64,000 nucleotides of DNA from Candidatus Lutacidiplasma silvani (lineage in GTDB: Archaea; Thermoplasmatota; Thermoplasmata; Lutacidiplasmatales; UBA184). Every line of letters starts with the position of its first letter. Positions within the stretch are counted from its first letter, which is position 1. Below, in pieces: positions 53,326 to 63,700 of the stretch. Location: the NCBI GenBank assembly GCA_022750295.1, contig JAKIVZ010000001.1, positions 259,651-323,650 on the forward strand, written 5' to 3'. The notes under the pieces were generated by a model. It worked only from the letters and a program-made list of their open reading frames with translations. It was not told the origin of the DNA and made no database searches. A program made the translations under genes and the position numbers.

Positions 53326-53345
53326 CGTTGACGGTCTCTCCGGGC

Positions 53346-54620
53346 GTGGGGCGGCCGAACGAGGGCCTCCACGGGCTGCTCCTCGAGCACGGCGTCCCCG
53401 AACGGGGGGCCCGGCTCTATCTCCTGCTGTCCCGCGAGGGACCGCAGACCGCGGCCGAACTGGCCCGGCTGTCCGCGATGAATCGGGTCGAAGCGTACCG
53501 GTTCATCCGTCAGCTCGAGGCGCTCGGTCTCCTCACGAGCTACGGGCGACGGCCGACCCGGTTCGCGGCGGTCCCGCCCGAGGCGGTCGTCGACCGGTGG
53601 ATCCGACGGGCCAGCGACCGGCTTCGGCGACTGGAGGGCGACCGCGAGAGGGTGCTCGCCGAGTGGCGGGAGGGACTCTCCGCCTCGGGCGACTCCGATG
53701 CGCCCCGGTTCAAGGTCCTCGAGCGACCCGAAACGATCCACCGGTTCCTGATCAAGCAGATCGGCGCGGCCCGGGACGAGGTCCGGGTCGCCGTCGGCGG
53801 GTTCTCCCTGGCCCGCGCGATCGACGGCGGGGTCGACCGGGCGCTGCGGGACGCCTCGAAGCGCGGGGTCCGGGTCCGGGTCGTCACCGAGATGACGCTC
53901 GCGAACCTTCCCGAGGCGAAGATCTTCGGCGCGTTCGGGGAACTGCGCCATTCGGCCGGACCCGTCTCCAACCGGGCGGTGGTCGTCGACCGGGCCGGGG
54001 CCCTGATCTACGTCTCGGGACCCGAGGGGCTGGGGGCGTCGGACGCCCACCAGGTGGCGCTCTGGTCCACGTCCGCGTCGTTCCTCCGCCTCGCCCGGGA
54101 CTACCACCAGCGGCTTTGGACGAAGGCGACGAAGGCCGACCGACGGATCGTCGAGCTCGAGACCCCGGTCGCCGCCACGTTGCCCGTGGTCCAGGGCCGG
54201 GAGTCGGAATCGCTCGACCGGCTCCGGGAGGTCACCGCGCTCGGGATGCGCGTCGCCGGGATCGGGGAGGTGACGTTCGACCTCCAGGAGCTGATCGGAA
54301 CGATCGGCCGCCAGATCGGCCAGGAGGTCGGCCGGAACCTCGATGGGGAGACGCCGGCCGATGTCGGCCGGTCGCTCGAGGCGTACTATTCGAGCCACGC
54401 GATGGGGAAACTCACGATGGTCAAGGAGCGGCCGCTCGTGCTCCGGATCAACGGCTGCTTCGCGTGCGTGAGCCAGTCCCCGGAAGTCGGTCGGGTCCTC
54501 TGCTCCGAGCTGCTGAAGTCGGCGCTCGAGGTTCGCCTCGGCGTCCCGTACGACGTGACCCGGCCCGACCCTCGACGGCACGCGCAGCGCGGGTGCGTGT
54601 TCACCGCCACGGTCTCGTAG
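53346..54620 (+). CDS. TrmB-family transcriptional regulator with C-terminal cysteine-rich V4R-like domain
   Basis: A 424-aa archaeal regulator. The N-terminal winged helix (about 5-75: ARLYLLLSREGPQTAAELARLSAMNRVEAYRFIRQLEALGLL) is typical of TrmB. A coiled coil (about 85-115) and a phospholipase-D-like domain (about 120-265) as in TrmB follow. The last ~130 residues (about 295-424) are extra and resemble the V4R small-molecule-binding fold: LVLRINGCFACVSQ, a second Cys (GRVLCSEL) and a final GCVFTATVS. The GTG start fits a TATA box 21-29 nt upstream; an ATG at 53265 would add 27 residues of low-complexity sequence. Its targets could include the GltD-like gene downstream. Confidence 0.78.
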   Translation: MGRPNEGLHGLLLEHGVPERGARLYLLLSREGPQTAAELARLSAMNRVEAYRFIRQLEALGLLTSYGRRPTRFAAVPPEAVVDRWIRRASDRLRRLEGDRERVLAEWREGLSASGDSDAPRFKVLERPETIHRFLIKQIGAARDEVRVAVGGFSLARAIDGGVDRALRDASKRGVRVRVVTEMTLANLPEAKIFGAFGELRHSAGPVSNRAVVVDRAGALIYVSGPEGLGASDAHQVALWSTSASFLRLARDYHQRLWTKATKADRRIVELETPVAATLPVVQGRESESLDRLREVTALGMRVAGIGEVTFDLQELIGTIGRQIGQEVGRNLDGETPADVGRSLEAYYSSHAMGKLTMVKERPLVLRINGCFACVSQSPEVGRVLCSELLKSALEVRLGVPYDVTRPDPRRHAQRGCVFTATVS

Positions 54621-54720
54621 CGGTCCCCTCGACCCCCACCCCCCCCGAGCCCACGGCCCGATCGGGGATGGAGGGCCGACGGCTCTCCTCCTCCTCGGCC
54701 GTTTCCCGACTCGCCCCGCG

Positions 54721-54751
54721 GACGGACCGCTCGGAGACGAGCGCGTCCGTC
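54721..54751. other. Strong stem-loop with GAGA tetraloop in the trmB-gltD gap
   Basis: GACGGAC-CGCTCG, loop GAGA, CGAGCG-c-GTCCGTC gives a 13-bp stem with a single bulged C. It lies about 100 nt after the TrmB-like stop and 112 nt before the GltD-like ATG. It may be a terminator or part of a small RNA; the rest of the 242-bp gap shows only a CTCTTTAGC box at 54802-54810. Confidence 0.4.
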
Positions 54752-54862
54752 GGTTCCGAGCCCCGTTCGCCGTGCGAAGGTGCCGCTTGCGGACCCGCGA
54801 ACTCTTTAGCAGGCGCGCGGCTCGATGGAACGCGATGGGCCCGTCCCGGGCCGGTGACGACG

Positions 54863-56293
54863 ATGGACCGCTACGAACGGGTGCCGATCGAGGAGCAGCC
54901 GCCCGCGGAACGGGTGACCAAGTTCGCGCTGATCGACGAGCCGTACACCCTCGAGCAGGCGGTGCTCGAAGGGCAGCGCTGCCTCCAGTGCGCGATGCCC
55001 TACTGCGTCCAGGGCTGCCCGATCACCCAGGATTGCAAGGGGTACAACATCCTGATCGGAGAGCGCGACTTCGATGGGGCGGCGCGCCTCACGCTCCGCG
55101 ACAACCCGCTCTCGACCGTGCTCTGCAAGACCTGCTACCACTTCTGCGAGGACGACTGCATCATGGCCGGGCGGGGGGTCCCAATCGCCATCCGCCACTT
55201 GAAGCGCGCAGCGCTCGATTTCGGGAAATCGGACCTCCTCTACGTTCCCTCCAAACGGCGCGAGGAGCGGATCGCGGTCATCGGGGCCGGGCCGGCCGGC
55301 CTGATGGCCGCCTGGGACCTCGCCGTGCGGGGCCACCCGGTGACGGTCTTCGAGCAGGAGCCGTTCGTGGGGGGCCAGGTCAACACGATCCCCCGCTACC
55401 ACCTCGAAACCGACGACGTCGACACCGACCTCGCGCGCTGGAAGAACCTCGACGTCACCTTCGTCGTCGGCGAGAAGGCCGGGCCCGACCTCTCGCCGAA
55501 GAAGCTCCTCGCGGACGGGTACGAGGCGGTTCTCATCACCATCGGCGCGTCGAAGGCGCGCGAGCTCAACGTGCCCGGCGAGCACCTCCCGGGCGTCTAC
55601 CACGCCCTCCCGTTCCTCCTCGCGATCAACAAGCGTCCCGAGGGGGTCTTCGGCCGGACCGGTCGCAAGGTCATCGTCATCGGCGCCGGGGACGTGGCGC
55701 TTGATGCCGCCCGGTCGGCGCGCCGGCTCACCGGAGGCGGCGAGGTCCTCCTCGTCTACCGCCGGGGACCCGAGGACATGAAGGCGACCGAAGAGGAGAA
55801 GTCCGGAGGGGAGATCGAGGGGGTCCGGTTCGTCTTCTACCGCTCCCCGAAGGAGATCGTCGGCTCGGACCACGTCGAGGGGCTGAAGGTCGAGCGGACG
55901 GAGCATGGCCCGCCGGACGCGAAGGGCCGCCGGCCGCTGGTCACGGTGCCGAACACCGAGGAGGTGATCCCCGCGGACATGGTGATCGTCGCCGTCGGCG
56001 AGGTCGCGGACGTCTCGGGATTCGAGCCGGAGTACAAGTTCAAGTTCGCCTCGATGGGGTGGCCCGAGGGCACCCGCGACGACACGATGACCGAGGTCGA
56101 GGGGGTCTTCGCCACCGGGGGCCGCTCGGTGGTCCACGCGATGGGCGCGGGCGAGCGGGCGGCGGCGGCGATCGACGCCTACCTCGCGAAGAAGCACGGC
56201 CGCGCCCCCGAGCCCCGTCCCGACCCGTTCGGCGGGTCGGTGCCGCCCCCGAAGGTGCCGCCGGGGTACGGCGCCCCGACCTGGACCCCGTAG
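54863..56293 (+). CDS. GltD-like NAD(P)H-dependent flavoprotein oxidoreductase, copy 2
   Basis: A 476-aa paralogue of the protein at 30445. The Fe-S domain has CLQCAMPYCVQGCP and CKTCYHFCEDDC (about 45-110). The FAD motif GAGPAGLMAAWDLA, the NADPH motif GAGDVALDAARSA and the C-terminal GVFATGGRSVVHAMGAGERAAAAID follow. It lacks the Pro/Ala-rich N-terminus of copy 1. As there, no glutamate synthase large subunit is nearby, so its electron acceptor is unknown. The ATG is chosen as the first one before the conserved E-x-x-P-x-x-ER segment; a GTG at 54854 would add three residues. Confidence 0.85.
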   Translation: MDRYERVPIEEQPPAERVTKFALIDEPYTLEQAVLEGQRCLQCAMPYCVQGCPITQDCKGYNILIGERDFDGAARLTLRDNPLSTVLCKTCYHFCEDDCIMAGRGVPIAIRHLKRAALDFGKSDLLYVPSKRREERIAVIGAGPAGLMAAWDLAVRGHPVTVFEQEPFVGGQVNTIPRYHLETDDVDTDLARWKNLDVTFVVGEKAGPDLSPKKLLADGYEAVLITIGASKARELNVPGEHLPGVYHALPFLLAINKRPEGVFGRTGRKVIVIGAGDVALDAARSARRLTGGGEVLLVYRRGPEDMKATEEEKSGGEIEGVRFVFYRSPKEIVGSDHVEGLKVERTEHGPPDAKGRRPLVTVPNTEEVIPADMVIVAVGEVADVSGFEPEYKFKFASMGWPEGTRDDTMTEVEGVFATGGRSVVHAMGAGERAAAAIDAYLAKKHGRAPEPRPDPFGGSVPPPKVPPGYGAPTWTP

Positions 56294-56406
56294 GGTCGGG
56301 CTCCCGCCCCGCGTCGGCCGGGGCCCGGTACCCGCGTTCTTCGGCGTCGCCGCCCGAGCGGGACTCCGGCTGTGCCACTCGCCGGCCCCGAGGGCGGGCG
56401 AGGGCC

Positions 56407-59400
56407 TTACTCGGGGGGAGGACCGGCGGGGTCGCCCGTGTCGTCTCCGTACTCCTCGGAGGCGGGGGTCTCGGACCCGGCGGTCGCGTCGGCGTCCGCC
56501 GTCGCTTCTGGCGGAGGGGATCCGCCGCGCGAGCGGGCGATCAGGATCCCGACCCCGAGGCCGATCACGAGGAGGGCGACGAGGATCGCGATCGGCAGCG
56601 CGTACGTTCCGATCCCGCCGCTGCTCGAGGTCGAGGACGTCGCGTGCGGCGCGAACGTCGCGACCTGGGACACCGGACCCGTGACCGTCAGGACCGTCGA
56701 CGCGGACGTCCCGTTGTAGGCGCCGGGGCCCCAGCCGCTCCAGTTGACGAACGCGGACGAGGCGTTCGCGAGCGCGGCGATCGACACCTGCCCGCTGGCG
56801 TTCACCCAGGCGCTCGCCGGGGTCGCGGTGCCCCCGGCGGCGGCGGTGACGGTGACGAAGTACTGCGTCGTGAACACGACCGTGAGGTTGTGGTCCGCGT
56901 CCATCGTCTCCGAATAGGCGCCCGCGTCCGAGGGGGCGTAGCGGACCCCGGTCGAGCCGAGGACGGTCGGTACGCTGACCGTCACGCTCCCGTTGAGGTC
57001 CGAGACGACGAGGTTCCCGGAGCCCGCGAGGCCCGTCGAGCCGACCTCGGCGCTCCACAACGTCCCCGCCGGAAGGCCGGTCTCGGTGAGGGTCAGGGCG
57101 TACGTCGCCGGAGGTGCCGGAGGCGAGGCGACGAACTCTGGGGTCTCCGTCTGCGGGGCCGACGGCGAGAGCGTGAGCGACGCGTTCGTGCTCGACGTGG
57201 TGCCGGTCCAGCCCGTCGCGATGTACCCGGCGTTCGGGGTCTCGGTCAGCGTGAGCGGGGCGCCGGCCGGTTCCCAGTACGTACCGGCGGCCGGGGTCGT
57301 CGTGCCGTCCGGGGCTGGGCCGACGGAGACGGTCACCTGCTCGGTGAAGGTGATCGTGAGGAAGCCGCTCGCCGAGACGGACAGCGACCCGCCGACGAGC
57401 GGAAGGTTCGAGGTCATCGAGGCGACGAGATAGCGGACTCCGGTGGTGTCGTTCGGGTAGACGGTCGGCACGGTGACCGGGTACGACCCACTCGCGAGGC
57501 CGAGGAGGGCGAACGGCGCGTCCTCGGTATAGTTGTCGGAACCCACGGAGACGGTGATGGGGGTCCCGGCGGGGATCCCATTCTCCGTGATGTTGAGCGT
57601 GAACGTCGGCGCGACCGCGACGAACGTAGCGAGCTCGGTCACGGGCGCGCTCGGACGGATCGTGATGTTCATCGCGGTTCCCGTGTAGGAGCCGGCGCCC
57701 GTTCCGGTCCACCCGACCCAGGCGTAGTTCGCCGACGGCGCGGCCGACAAGTTCTCGGCGGACCCCCCGTGGACCCAGGTGTCGGCCGGTCCCGAGACGG
57801 TCCCGCCGGCCGTGTTGGTCACCGAGAGCCAGTATTCGGGCGCGTAGAGCGCGGTCACGAGGACCGGTCCCGAGACGTTCAGGCTCGCGCCGAGCGGGAG
57901 GGTGGCATTCACCGCCCCGACGACCTCGGGGGAGACCTCGAAGTGGACCGGATACGCCCCGACGTCCGCGGGGCCGTACACCGGACTCGCCGAGAGGTTC
58001 ACCGGTCCGTCCGGGGCCGGGAACGACGCGTTCCCGACGACCGAATACTCGGTAGAACCGAACGAGAGGCCCCAGGAGTTGACCCCGGCCGGGAGCCCGG
58101 TCGCGAGGGCGGTGACGACGCTCGTCTCATGGTCGATCGGCTGGAGCGAGAACGTCACGACCTCCCCGCCGCCCTGGGGGAACGAGACCGGGGACGGGCT
58201 CGACGGGGTCCCGAAGTAGGCGTATGTCGCGTTGTGCGGGACGACCCACACCGAGAAGTTCACTGGCCCCTGCGAGGCATTGAACCCGATCGTGGGGGTT
58301 GCCGCGCTCGCGGTCTGGTTCCCGAGGGTGACCGTCCAATCGGTGCCCGACGGGAGACCCACCTCCGAGAACACGTAGGTGTAGGTCACGTTCGTGCAGG
58401 TGCCGTAGTCGCAGATGCTCAGCAGGTTGAAGCTCGCGGTCTCGTTGACCGGGCCCTGGATCGTGCTCGAGCCGTTCGCGGCGGAACCGTTCCAGCTCCC
58501 CGCTCCGGTGCCGGTCCACCGCAGGAACGTGAGGTTCAGGCAGTCCCCGCAGGCCGAGAGCGGGACGGCGCCCGGACCGACCCCGTACGAAAGGGCCGCT
58601 CCGATCGGCTCGTACGTCGAGCCGACGAACGGGGCGACCGCGAGGCTCGCGCAGTCGAAGCCGAACGGCGAGGTCGACGGGCAATTGAACGACTCCCCCG
58701 GGTACCCGGGGGGGACGGTCGAGATGGTGACGAGCGCGTACTCCGCGTAGACGAACGGGATCGTGGTGTTCGCGGAGAACGTTCCCGGCGACACGGCGGT
58801 CGTGGTCGGGACGTAAGCAACGCCGTACGCCGAGGTGTTGATCCACCCGGCGCTCCAGACTTCTGGGAAGCCGGCCGGCACCCCCGAGACCGTCAGTGTG
58901 GCGTTCGCCGGACCGCTCCGGACATTCCCCGACAGGGAGGCCGTCCACTGGGACGCCAACGGGAGTCCCGTCTGGGTGAACGAGACGGTGAAGCCACTGC
59001 CGGTGAACGGCGACGTGACAACGACCTGGGACCACGAGTAGGCGTTGAGCGCGTTGCAGAAGATCGTGACCCCGTTGCCCGGGCAGTTCTCGAGGGTCCA
59101 CGCCATGTACGGCACCCCCTGCATGATCGTCATCGACGACGCCAACCCGTCCCAGAGCGGGTAGTTATTCACGGTCGGGCTCGGGTACGGAGTGTACCAA
59201 GTCGGGAAACTCGCGCCGTCGTCGGTCGAAACGAAGATCAAGTCGGACTGGAGGCCGCACATCGACGAGATGCACGCCGACGTGTTCTGCTGCGCGACGT
59301 CGACGTAGATGGTGCCGTTGGCGGCGACGCCGATCGACGGGAGGAACAAGTTGTCGTCGCCCGTGGCGCCCCCCGAGAGGCCGAGGACGGCGTTCCCGAG

Positions 59401-60780
59401 CGGCACCGGGGTCGACCACGTGGCGCCGGAGTCGGTCGAGTTCGCGACCCAGACGTTCGTAAACGCCTCCTGAACGCTGCAGCTCCCGCGGGCAAAGCAG
59501 ACGTTGCCGACCTCCCCGCCGGCGTACGCGACGTACACCCGGCCGGACGACGGGTCGAGCGCGATCGCGGGCTCCGGGCTCAGGAACGAACCCGGACCCC
59601 CGTTGGCCCAGTCGTTCCCGTTCCACTGGATCGGGACGCCAGTCTCGACGGTGGAGGAGGAGAACGTCGACCCGTTGTTCGTCGAGGTGGCGACCACGAT
59701 GCTCTCCGTCGCGGCGGGGAATGGGAAGGCGCAGCCGAAGGGGCTGCAGACAGAGCCCGTGACCGTGTTGAGGTCGGTGGAATAGGTCGCGAACAGAGTG
59801 CCGGTCGAGTTTACGGCGAGCTGCGGGGCGTACCCGACCCAAGACACCGCCGAGCCCCAGAGACCGGCCTGCACCGGCAACTGGACCGGCGTTCCCCACG
59901 ACCCGCCGCCGTTCGTCGAGACCACGAGGTTGGCGCCGATCGACGGCGCGATGGACGGTTGGTCGTACTCGGGGTAGGAGAAGTTGGTCCAGGCCAGGTA
60001 GATAGTGCTCCCTTCGATCGCGAGCGCGGGTTGGGCCGCAACGGGGGAGGTGGTGGCGAGCGCGGAGTTGTTCGTCGCGTTGAGGACCTGCGCGGTGGTC
60101 CAGCTCGTGCCGTTGTTTGCGCTGTACTGGACCACGAGGTCGTCGTAGGTCATGAAGCACGGGTTCAGCGCGGGGTAATAGATGTAACCGGAACACGTGG
60201 AGGCGCTCGACGCGTTGTAGTCGATGTAGGCGAGGACGAACGTTCCGTTCGCGAGGACCCCGAGCGCCGGCTCGATCGCGCTCGGGAACTCCGAGGCGAC
60301 CGCGCAGTTGGTGTTGCCGAGCATCGTCGGGGTCGACCACGTCGAGCCCCCGTTGGCGGAGACCGTGAACCCGATCTGGGTCAGCGTGTAGTTCGCCGCC
60401 GCCGGGCACGCCGAGACGTTCGTGAGCGCCGTGTAGGCGACCGCGAGGACGCCCGTGCTCGTCGAGACGATCGACGGGTCGCCGGAGTCGTTCATGCAGG
60501 TGAACTGGTACGCACAGGTGGGTGAGGGCGCGGTCGGGATCACGCCGTTGTCCCAGAACGTGCCGCGGCCCGACGTCGGCGGAGCGCCGGCGGCGTGCGA
60601 GAGCGCCGCGGGCGCCGCCACCGGTGCCGCGGCCGCGGTCCCTGGCACGCCGACGGCCGGCCCGGGGGACCCCGGGGCGCCGGCCGCGAATCCGAACGAC
60701 GCCCAAGTCGCCAAGACGAGCAGGGCTGCGAGCGCCACCGTGGCTCGCCGGCCGGGAACCCGACCCCCGGAGAGCCTCAT
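56407..60780 (-). CDS. Giant surface protein: Asp-box propeller plus beta-repeat stalk
   Basis: A 1,457-aa membrane-anchored protein with a signal peptide (about 12-35). Residues about 95-560 hold six Asp-box repeats of the form S-x-(N/D)-x-G-x-(T/S)-(W/F) at 141, 220, 288, 366, 448 and 518, spaced about 75 apart, as in a six-bladed sialidase-like propeller. From about 580 to 1390 follow repeated modules with a G-L-P-x-G-T/V-x-W strand and a W-x-G-x-G-x-G-(S/A)-Y-x-G turn. A transmembrane helix (about 1393-1418) and an acidic Pro/Glu/Asp tail end it. Sialidase catalytic residues are not evident, so glycan or protein binding is more likely than hydrolysis. The ATG overlaps the stop of the upstream paralogue. 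Confidence 0.85.
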   Translation of the reverse strand: MRLSGGRVPGRRATVALAALLVLATWASFGFAAGAPGSPGPAVGVPGTAAAAPVAAPAALSHAAGAPPTSGRGTFWDNGVIPTAPSPTCAYQFTCMNDSGDPSIVSTSTGVLAVAYTALTNVSACPAAANYTLTQIGFTVSANGGSTWSTPTMLGNTNCAVASEFPSAIEPALGVLANGTFVLAYIDYNASSASTCSGYIYYPALNPCFMTYDDLVVQYSANNGTSWTTAQVLNATNNSALATTSPVAAQPALAIEGSTIYLAWTNFSYPEYDQPSIAPSIGANLVVSTNGGGSWGTPVQLPVQAGLWGSAVSWVGYAPQLAVNSTGTLFATYSTDLNTVTGSVCSPFGCAFPFPAATESIVVATSTNNGSTFSSSTVETGVPIQWNGNDWANGGPGSFLSPEPAIALDPSSGRVYVAYAGGEVGNVCFARGSCSVQEAFTNVWVANSTDSGATWSTPVPLGNAVLGLSGGATGDDNLFLPSIGVAANGTIYVDVAQQNTSACISSMCGLQSDLIFVSTDDGASFPTWYTPYPSPTVNNYPLWDGLASSMTIMQGVPYMAWTLENCPGNGVTIFCNALNAYSWSQVVVTSPFTGSGFTVSFTQTGLPLASQWTASLSGNVRSGPANATLTVSGVPAGFPEVWSAGWINTSAYGVAYVPTTTAVSPGTFSANTTIPFVYAEYALVTISTVPPGYPGESFNCPSTSPFGFDCASLAVAPFVGSTYEPIGAALSYGVGPGAVPLSACGDCLNLTFLRWTGTGAGSWNGSAANGSSTIQGPVNETASFNLLSICDYGTCTNVTYTYVFSEVGLPSGTDWTVTLGNQTASAATPTIGFNASQGPVNFSVWVVPHNATYAYFGTPSSPSPVSFPQGGGEVVTFSLQPIDHETSVVTALATGLPAGVNSWGLSFGSTEYSVVGNASFPAPDGPVNLSASPVYGPADVGAYPVHFEVSPEVVGAVNATLPLGASLNVSGPVLVTALYAPEYWLSVTNTAGGTVSGPADTWVHGGSAENLSAAPSANYAWVGWTGTGAGSYTGTAMNITIRPSAPVTELATFVAVAPTFTLNITENGIPAGTPITVSVGSDNYTEDAPFALLGLASGSYPVTVPTVYPNDTTGVRYLVASMTSNLPLVGGSLSVSASGFLTITFTEQVTVSVGPAPDGTTTPAAGTYWEPAGAPLTLTETPNAGYIATGWTGTTSSTNASLTLSPSAPQTETPEFVASPPAPPATYALTLTETGLPAGTLWSAEVGSTGLAGSGNLVVSDLNGSVTVSVPTVLGSTGVRYAPSDAGAYSETMDADHNLTVVFTTQYFVTVTAAAGGTATPASAWVNASGQVSIAALANASSAFVNWSGWGPGAYNGTSASTVLTVTGPVSQVATFAPHATSSTSSSGGIGTYALPIAILVALLVIGLGVGILIARSRGGSPPPEATADADATAGSETPASEEYGDDTGDPAGPPPE

Positions 60781-63700
60781 GGAGCGACCTCCTCCGGCGC
60801 CGCGGCCTCGGGGGGCCGGGCCCGACGACGGAACGCGATGACCCCGGCCGCCAAGCCCACCACGAGCCCCGCGACGGCCAGGCCGGCGAGCACCGCGGGC
60901 GCGTCGATCGTGGACGTCCCGAGCGAGGTCGAGGTCGCCGGCACCGGCGAGAACGTCCCGAACTCGGTGATTGGGCCCCCGACGAAGATCGTTTGGGCCG
61001 CTTGCGCCCCGGTGTAGGACCCATTGCCCGTCCCGGCCCACCCGGCGAACGTATCCCCGGGGAGGGGCGAAGCGTTCAGCAAGACCTGATGGCCCGTCGC
61101 GACAAAGCCGTCCGTGGCCCCCACGAGGGTCCCACCCGCGGTCGCGGAGACGGAGACCCAGTAGGCGACCGAGAACGTCACGGTCAGGCTCGAGGTCCCC
61201 GGAAGCGGGAAGCTGGTGGCGGGGACGGTCGGGGTGTACTCGGTCCGCTCGTCCGGCGCGAGGGCGGTGCGGACGCCAACCGTGTGGGTGCCGCTCAACA
61301 GGCCCGTCACGTTGATCCAGTTCGTCGTCGAGGTGTAGTTCGACCGGTCGACCGTCACGGTCCACGCGGTTCCCGGAACGAACGCGGTCGGCGAGTGGAA
61401 CGAGACGGAGTAGGTCGTCGGTGGGGGAATCACGACCGGTTGGAAGAACGCGGTCTCGGTGACCGGTCCCGCCGGGACGATCTGCTCGTCCGCGCTCGGC
61501 CCGGTGTAGTTGCCCGTCCCGGAGCCGACCCAGCCGGCGAAGGTGAAGTTGCTCGCCGTCTCGGACGCCTCGAGCTCGACCGGGGCGTCGCCCGGTACCC
61601 AGGTGGGCGCCGAGGATGGGATCCCCGTCACATCGACGGTCGCTTCGCCGCCCGACGTCGACACGGGGGTCACGAGGTACTCGGCGGCGAAGTCGACGGA
61701 GACGTTCGTCACCCCCGTCGTGCAGATGGGACTCGCCGGCGGCGTCGGAACGAATCGGGTCCCGGAGGTCCCGTTCGGGTACACGTACGGGACGGTCACG
61801 GGGTAGCGCCCCAGCGAACCGGCGGAGCACGGGTCGAGGTCCCGCACGACGAGGTTGGTCTGGTTGGTGGAGTAGCCCGTTCCGTTGAGGTCGACCGTCC
61901 ACCAGCTCCCGCTCGGGAGCCCGAGGGCGACGAAGGTGAGGTTGAACCGGGCGAGCGGCAACGCCTGGAACGTTGCCGCCTCGGTGATGGCACCACCGAC
62001 GGTGATGGAAGCGTTGGCGAGCGGACCCGTGTACGATCCGGCACCGGTTCCGGCCCACCCGAGGAACCGGTAGTTCGTCCGGGGCGACGCGGTGAAGTTC
62101 GCAACGGCCCCCGGGGCGAGCCAGCGGGTGCCTCCCCCGGTGATGGTGCCTCCCTGCCCGGCGAGTGCCTGAACGCGGAACGCCGGCGCGAACGTGACGG
62201 GGTAGCTGCCCCCGGACGTGACCGAGACCGTCGGACCGACCCCGGTCGGCGCGTAGCTGGTGGTGTCGTTCGCGGACGCGGCGATGGGGGACGCGGAGAC
62301 GCCGTACGTCCCGGGACGAGTCGTGACGTTGATCCACGGAGTCGTGGAGGCGAAGCTCGTCCCGTTGAAGGTCATCCGCCAGAGGTCACCGGCGGTCAAG
62401 CCGGTGGCATGGAACGATACGTTCCCGAGGCCCGCGCCGAGATCGACGTAAGCCGCGGAGAAATTGAGGACGACCTCCGTCTCTGCGGGCACGACCACCG
62501 GCGAGCCCGAGCTTGCCGTCCCGAAGTACTCCCACCCCGCGGTCGACGAGTTCGCTTCGACGCCGGAAAGGGTGTAGGCTCCGGTGAGCACGTCGGGGAT
62601 CGTGACGTTCGTGGTCCCGTTGGCCCGATAGACCGTCCCGTCGAACGTGAACTGGTACGGCTCCGTGGCGTTCAGCCCGCTGGGGACGAAGGTGAGGGGA
62701 TACGCGCCGATGGCGCCGCCCCAGAGTGTCTCGTTGATCGGTCCGTTCATCGTGATCGAGGTCGTGTTGCCGACGACGGTTGACGAACCGTTGCCGGTCC
62801 CGTTGTAGTACGAAATCGGGAGCCACGTGTCGACCGTAGTCCCGTCGAAGTCGACGACGGTCCCCGCCGGGAGGTACCACGGGAACGCGGGGTAGGGAGT
62901 GCCAATGCCCCCGTACACGTCGTAGCTGTAGTACGAATTGTTGACGTTGAAGTAGAAATCGAAGTACTGGACCGTCATCGGCTCCAGCGACACCTCGAGC
63001 CCGTACTGGACCGTGTAGTTGATGATCTCATTCGAGGGCCCCTGGAACTTCACAAACCCGGGCTGCGTCGTGGTTCCGTAGTCCGTCCGGTACCCGACGG
63101 AGCCGCTCGCCGCGCCCGGAACGAGGAGCAGCGTCTGGTTCGTCGGAACGTTGCCGATGTGGACCGACGATACCGTGGCGGTGACCGTGAGCGGCCCGAG
63201 CGAAAAGCCCCAACCGGAGCTCGCGGGAAGTCCGTACTCACGGACGGTGACGGCCGTGGTCGCTCCGGTCCAGACGTAGGCGACCGTGAGGTCGGCCCCG
63301 CCGGTGTTGTTGCTCCACGAGAAGTAATCGGGCGTGGAGTTCACGTAGACCATCGTCTGCTGGAAATTCTGCACCGGCAAGAGCGGTTGCGAAAAGGCAA
63401 CGACAGGTGAGCCGGCGTCGAATGCGAGCGCATCGTTGTAGCCGCCCCAGAAGTCAAAGATCTGGTACTCCGGCACCGGGTCCAGGGCGAGGACGGAGGG
63501 CGGGAGCCACGTGAGTCCGTCCGTGCTGTTCGTCAGCCAGTACGAGAACGTCTGACTGTACGGGCACGCGGCGTTGCAGTACGTTTGGTTCTCGTACGAG
63601 TAGGCGAGCGAAACGACCCCGCCGTGGACGGCGATGACAGGGTCGTAGTAGTAGTCCTGGTCGTACGTGCCCGGCGGCTCGGGGGCGATGACGGTCGAGT

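Noticed and set aside
53265-53345. ATG start for the TrmB-like regulator
   Set aside because: It would add 27 low-complexity residues and lie upstream of both candidate TATA boxes; the GTG at 53346 fits the promoter better.
56059-60525. 1,488-codon open frame antisense to the surface protein gene
   Set aside because: It is Arg/Gly/Asp-rich without any family motif; the opposite strand has a signal peptide, Asp-boxes and a membrane helix.
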